Origin: Flavobacteriaceae bacterium
GTDB taxonomy: Bacteria > Bacteroidota > Bacteroidia > Flavobacteriales > Flavobacteriaceae
Direction: 5' to 3'
Length of the DNA: 8,018 nt
Assembly: GCA_013214275.1 (NCBI GenBank)
Contig: JABSPP010000067.1
Coordinates: 1-8,018 of the forward strand
Shown: piece by piece, positions 6,002 through 8,018 of the stretch
How the letters are laid out: each line of letters opens with the position of its first letter
Numbering within the stretch: the first letter of the stretch is position 1
Program-made: the position numbers and the translations under genes
Notes under the pieces: generated by a model
The model's database searches: none
What the model saw: the letters and a program-made list of their open reading frames with translations, nothing else
Told to the model about the DNA's origin: nothing

Positions 6002-6030
6002 TACAGCATTACATGATAAACTAACGGTAT

Positions 6031-7167
6031 ATGAAAATCGGAATTGTCTGTTATCCAACGTTTGGAGGAAGTGGTGTTTTAGCAACAGAACTTGGAATGG
6101 CACTCGCTGATAGAGGTCATGAGATACACTTTATCACATACAATCAACCTGTCCGGTTGGACTTTATTACTCATCAACTTCATTTTCACGAAGTTCGAAT
6201 TGAAGAATACCCACTGTTTCAATACCAACCTTATGAATTAGCGCTATCGAGTAAGTTGGTAAAAGTGATCAAAGAACATGGACTTGATATTCTCCATGCT
6301 CATTATGCGATTCCTCATGCCTATGCTGCATACATGGCAAAGTTAATGCTTAGGGAAGAAGGCATAGATATAAAAGTAGTCACAACATTACACGGAACCG
6401 ATATTACTCTCGTTGGCAGCCATCCTACTTATCAAATAGCAGTTGAATTTAGTATCAACCATTCCGACGTTGTAACTGCTGTTTCAGAAAGTTTAAAAGA
6501 GGATACGCTCAGATTGTTTCATATTCAAAAGGATATTCAGGTAGTTTATAATTTTATCGATATTAAAAAATATGAGCGTGAAAAGAAAAAGGAATGCAAA
6601 CGCATTGCTTTAGCACAGCCCAACGAAAGAATTTTAACTCATGTATCTAATTTCCGTCCTGTTAAAAAAACAGAAGATGTCGTAAAGATATTTGCTGTTA
6701 TACAAGCAAGTATTCCATCAAAACTGCTGATGGTAGGGGATGGGCCAGAACGACTCAAGACTGAGCGTTTGGCTAAAAAACTTGGGGTTGAAGATCAAGT
6801 AATTTTCTTAGGAAATAGCACTGAGCTAAATAAAATCTTGTGCTATTCTGATGTGTTTTTACTTCCTTCTGAAAGAGAAAGCTTTGGATTAGCAGCCTTA
6901 GAGGCCATGGCTGCAGAAACACCAGTAATTTCCACTAATACAGGAGGATTATCCGAGGTAAATAAACATGGAGTCACAGGGTTTCTAAGCAACGTTGGTG
7001 ATGTTAAAAGCATGACAAATCACGTGCTGAATATTTTAGAGAGTGATGAAAATTTAGCCACTTTTAAAAGGAACGCAAAACACCACAGCCTTCAATTTTC
7101 GTTGGATAAAATCATTCCCGTTTATGAAAATATATACAGTGCTACACTGCACCCAAAGAAGGTCTAG
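6031..7167 (+). CDS. bshA: N-acetyl-alpha-D-glucosaminyl L-malate synthase BshA
   Basis: BshA is a cytosolic GT4-family glycosyltransferase that joins GlcNAc from UDP-GlcNAc to L-malate, the first step of bacillithiol synthesis. The protein has 378 residues, as usual for the family. It starts MKIGIVCYPTFGGSGVLATELG, the hallmark BshA N-terminus with the GSGV loop (13-16). Next come LHAHYAIPHAYAA (88-100), TTLHGTDITLVGSHPTY (118-134), VSNFRPVKKTEDV (205-217), GDGPE (236-240) and the nucleotide-sugar-binding E-x7-E element ESFGLAALE (E283 and E291). Other GT4 enzymes share the C-terminal half, but the N-terminus and HGTDITLVG make BshA the best call. bshB and bshC are not in the window, which is common since the pathway genes are often dispersed. 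The gene has its own promoter and long leader upstream and meets aroB head-on downstream. Confidence 0.95.
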   Translation: MKIGIVCYPTFGGSGVLATELGMALADRGHEIHFITYNQPVRLDFITHQLHFHEVRIEEYPLFQYQPYELALSSKLVKVIKEHGLDILHAHYAIPHAYAAYMAKLMLREEGIDIKVVTTLHGTDITLVGSHPTYQIAVEFSINHSDVVTAVSESLKEDTLRLFHIQKDIQVVYNFIDIKKYEREKKKECKRIALAQPNERILTHVSNFRPVKKTEDVVKIFAVIQASIPSKLLMVGDGPERLKTERLAKKLGVEDQVIFLGNSTELNKILCYSDVFLLPSERESFGLAALEAMAAETPVISTNTGGLSEVNKHGVTGFLSNVGDVKSMTNHVLNILESDENLATFKRNAKHHSLQFSLDKIIPVYENIYSATLHPKKV

Positions 7168-7171
7168 ACTA
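7162..7171. other. shared stop region of convergent bshA and aroB
   Basis: The bshA stop TAG (7165-7167) and the aroB stop TAG (7171-7169 on the minus strand) are one base apart, and the palindrome GTCTAGAC (7162-7169) overlaps both. There is no room for a terminator between the genes, so any terminator must lie inside the opposing coding sequence. Confidence 0.8.
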
Positions 7172-8018
7172 GGCATTGTAATAGTTGAAACTTTCAATAA
7201 TCAAATCCTCAGAAACTTTACAGTCTAATTTATAACTCTCAATGTCGTGTAACAAAACAAAGTTCACTTGCCCATTGGTATTTTTCTTATCGTATTTAAG
7301 TAAGTTAATGATATCCATAAAGTTTTTTGGATCGATTTGATCTTTTCCAAAAATAGAACATATGAACTCTTTGATTTCTTGTAATTTCCCCTCTTGAAAG
7401 TTTAACAATTTTGATGATATATAAGTTTCACATACCATTCCTATTGCTATTGCCTCCCCGTGTTTGAGTGGCTCTTTCAGGTTAGAATCAAGATAAAAAG
7501 ATTCAATAGCATGTCCCAATGTATGACCAAAATTTAAAATTTTACGAAGACTATTCTCTTTGGGATCTTTTAACACAATTTGATTTTTAATTACAATTGA
7601 TTCATGTATTAAATAGTTGTATTTTAAATCTTTATAGTTTATTACTTCATTCAACAATTCAATACTAGAGGTCATTCCATATTTGATGATTTCTGCCATT
7701 CCAGAACGTATTTCACGATCGTTTAACGTATCTAAAAAGCTGATATCGATAATTACAATTTGAGGATCTGCAAATAACCCAATGTGATTTTTGAGAATTC
7801 CTTGATCTATTCCAGTTTTACCTCCTACAGAGGCATCAACCATACTTAATAAGGTGGTGGGAATATTTACAAAATCAATTCCTCTTTTGTAAGTTGAAGC
7901 AACAAACCCTCCAATGTCGGTAATCACACCTCCACCCAAGTTAATCATTAGGCTTTTTCTGTCAGCTTCATGTTGAGTCAATGCAAACCAAACATCGTTA
8001 CAAGTTTCTATATTTTTA
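7169..8018 (-). CDS. aroB: 3-dehydroquinate synthase AroB, N-terminus cut by window edge
   Basis: AroB converts DAHP to 3-dehydroquinate, the second step of the shikimate pathway, using NAD and a divalent metal in the cytosol. The frame is open to the right edge; 282 codons plus stop are visible, and about 65-75 N-terminal residues should lie beyond 8018. A TTG at 7981 is internal, because the frame upstream still reads family-like sequence (KNIETCNDVWFA). Visible motifs are LGGGVITDIGGF (NAD-binding glycine loop), IPTTLLSMVDASVGGKTGID, RSGMAEIIKYG with the metal-ligand Glu, NFGHTLGHAIES and LKHGEAIAIGM with the metal-ligand His residues, and a C-terminal KYDKKNTNGQVNFVLL. All catalytic motifs seem intact. 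The gene looks AT-richer than its neighbours by eye. It converges on bshA. Confidence 0.96.
   Translation of the reverse strand, partial: KNIETCNDVWFALTQHEADRKSLMINLGGGVITDIGGFVASTYKRGIDFVNIPTTLLSMVDASVGGKTGIDQGILKNHIGLFADPQIVIIDISFLDTLNDREIRSGMAEIIKYGMTSSIELLNEVINYKDLKYNYLIHESIVIKNQIVLKDPKENSLRKILNFGHTLGHAIESFYLDSNLKEPLKHGEAIAIGMVCETYISSKLLNFQEGKLQEIKEFICSIFGKDQIDPKNFMDIINLLKYDKKNTNGQVNFVLLHDIESYKLDCKVSEDLIIESFNYYNA

Noticed and set aside
5729..6016. Open frames on both strands across the transketolase-bshA gap (5729-5926 minus, 5813-6016 plus)
   Set aside because: Both overlap the transketolase end and run through the terminator and promoter, and neither shows family similarity.
7979..7981. 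TTG at 7981 as aroB start
   Set aside because: The frame stays open to the window edge and continues to read like AroB, so this Leu codon is internal.
1..8018. tRNA, rRNA, CRISPR array, defence system or biosynthetic cluster
   Set aside because: I saw no cloverleaf-like segment, no regularly spaced repeats and no defence or cluster genes; apart from the insertion-sequence relic the content is housekeeping.

Overview
The window looks like chromosomal DNA from a Bacteroidota bacterium, most likely a member of or close to Flavobacteriia. The evidence is consistent across the window. DNA is AT-rich. None of the start codons has a Shine-Dalgarno sequence. Several genes are preceded by the Bacteroidota promoter type (TTG, about 20 nt, TAnnTTTG). 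The gene content is also typical: a DUF3810 membrane metalloprotease-like protein, a DnaB of the Bacteroidota type, a secreted protein usually labelled 'asparagine synthetase B' in this phylum, a split transketolase and bshA for bacillithiol.

Layout from left to right. Bases 1-416 (minus strand) hold the N-terminal part of an IS1634-type transposase whose frame is broken at 66-68; the rest of the element lies outside the window or is lost. An AT-rich spacer follows. A DUF3810 gene (665-1738, minus) is divergent from dnaB (1871-3397, plus), and the spacer between them carries a promoter-like box for each direction. Behind dnaB is a 201-bp gap with a 31-codon ORF, nested inverted repeats and weak signs of a degraded gene. 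Next comes a secreted protein of unknown function (3599-4858), then the N-terminal transketolase subunit (4981-5826) with its own promoter. A clear hairpin-plus-T terminator follows, and immediately behind it a promoter with a leader of about 100 nt for bshA (6031-7167). aroB (7169-8018, minus, cut by the window edge) converges on bshA with one base between the stop codons.

The genes do not form one pathway. They are housekeeping neighbours: DNA replication (dnaB), pentose phosphate and erythrose-4-phosphate supply (transketolase), shikimate pathway (aroB, which uses DAHP made from erythrose-4-phosphate), and low-molecular-weight thiol synthesis (bshA). Each plus-strand gene has its own promoter-like signal, so they look individually transcribed rather than one operon.

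I do not see a clear undescribed multi-gene system. The points most worth a second look are the SSB-like acidic Pro-Phe tail of DnaB, a dnaB promoter box so close to the ATG that the mRNA may be leaderless, the structured gap behind dnaB, a transketolase N-half with no C-half next to it, the structured bshA leader and the interlocked bshA/aroB stops.
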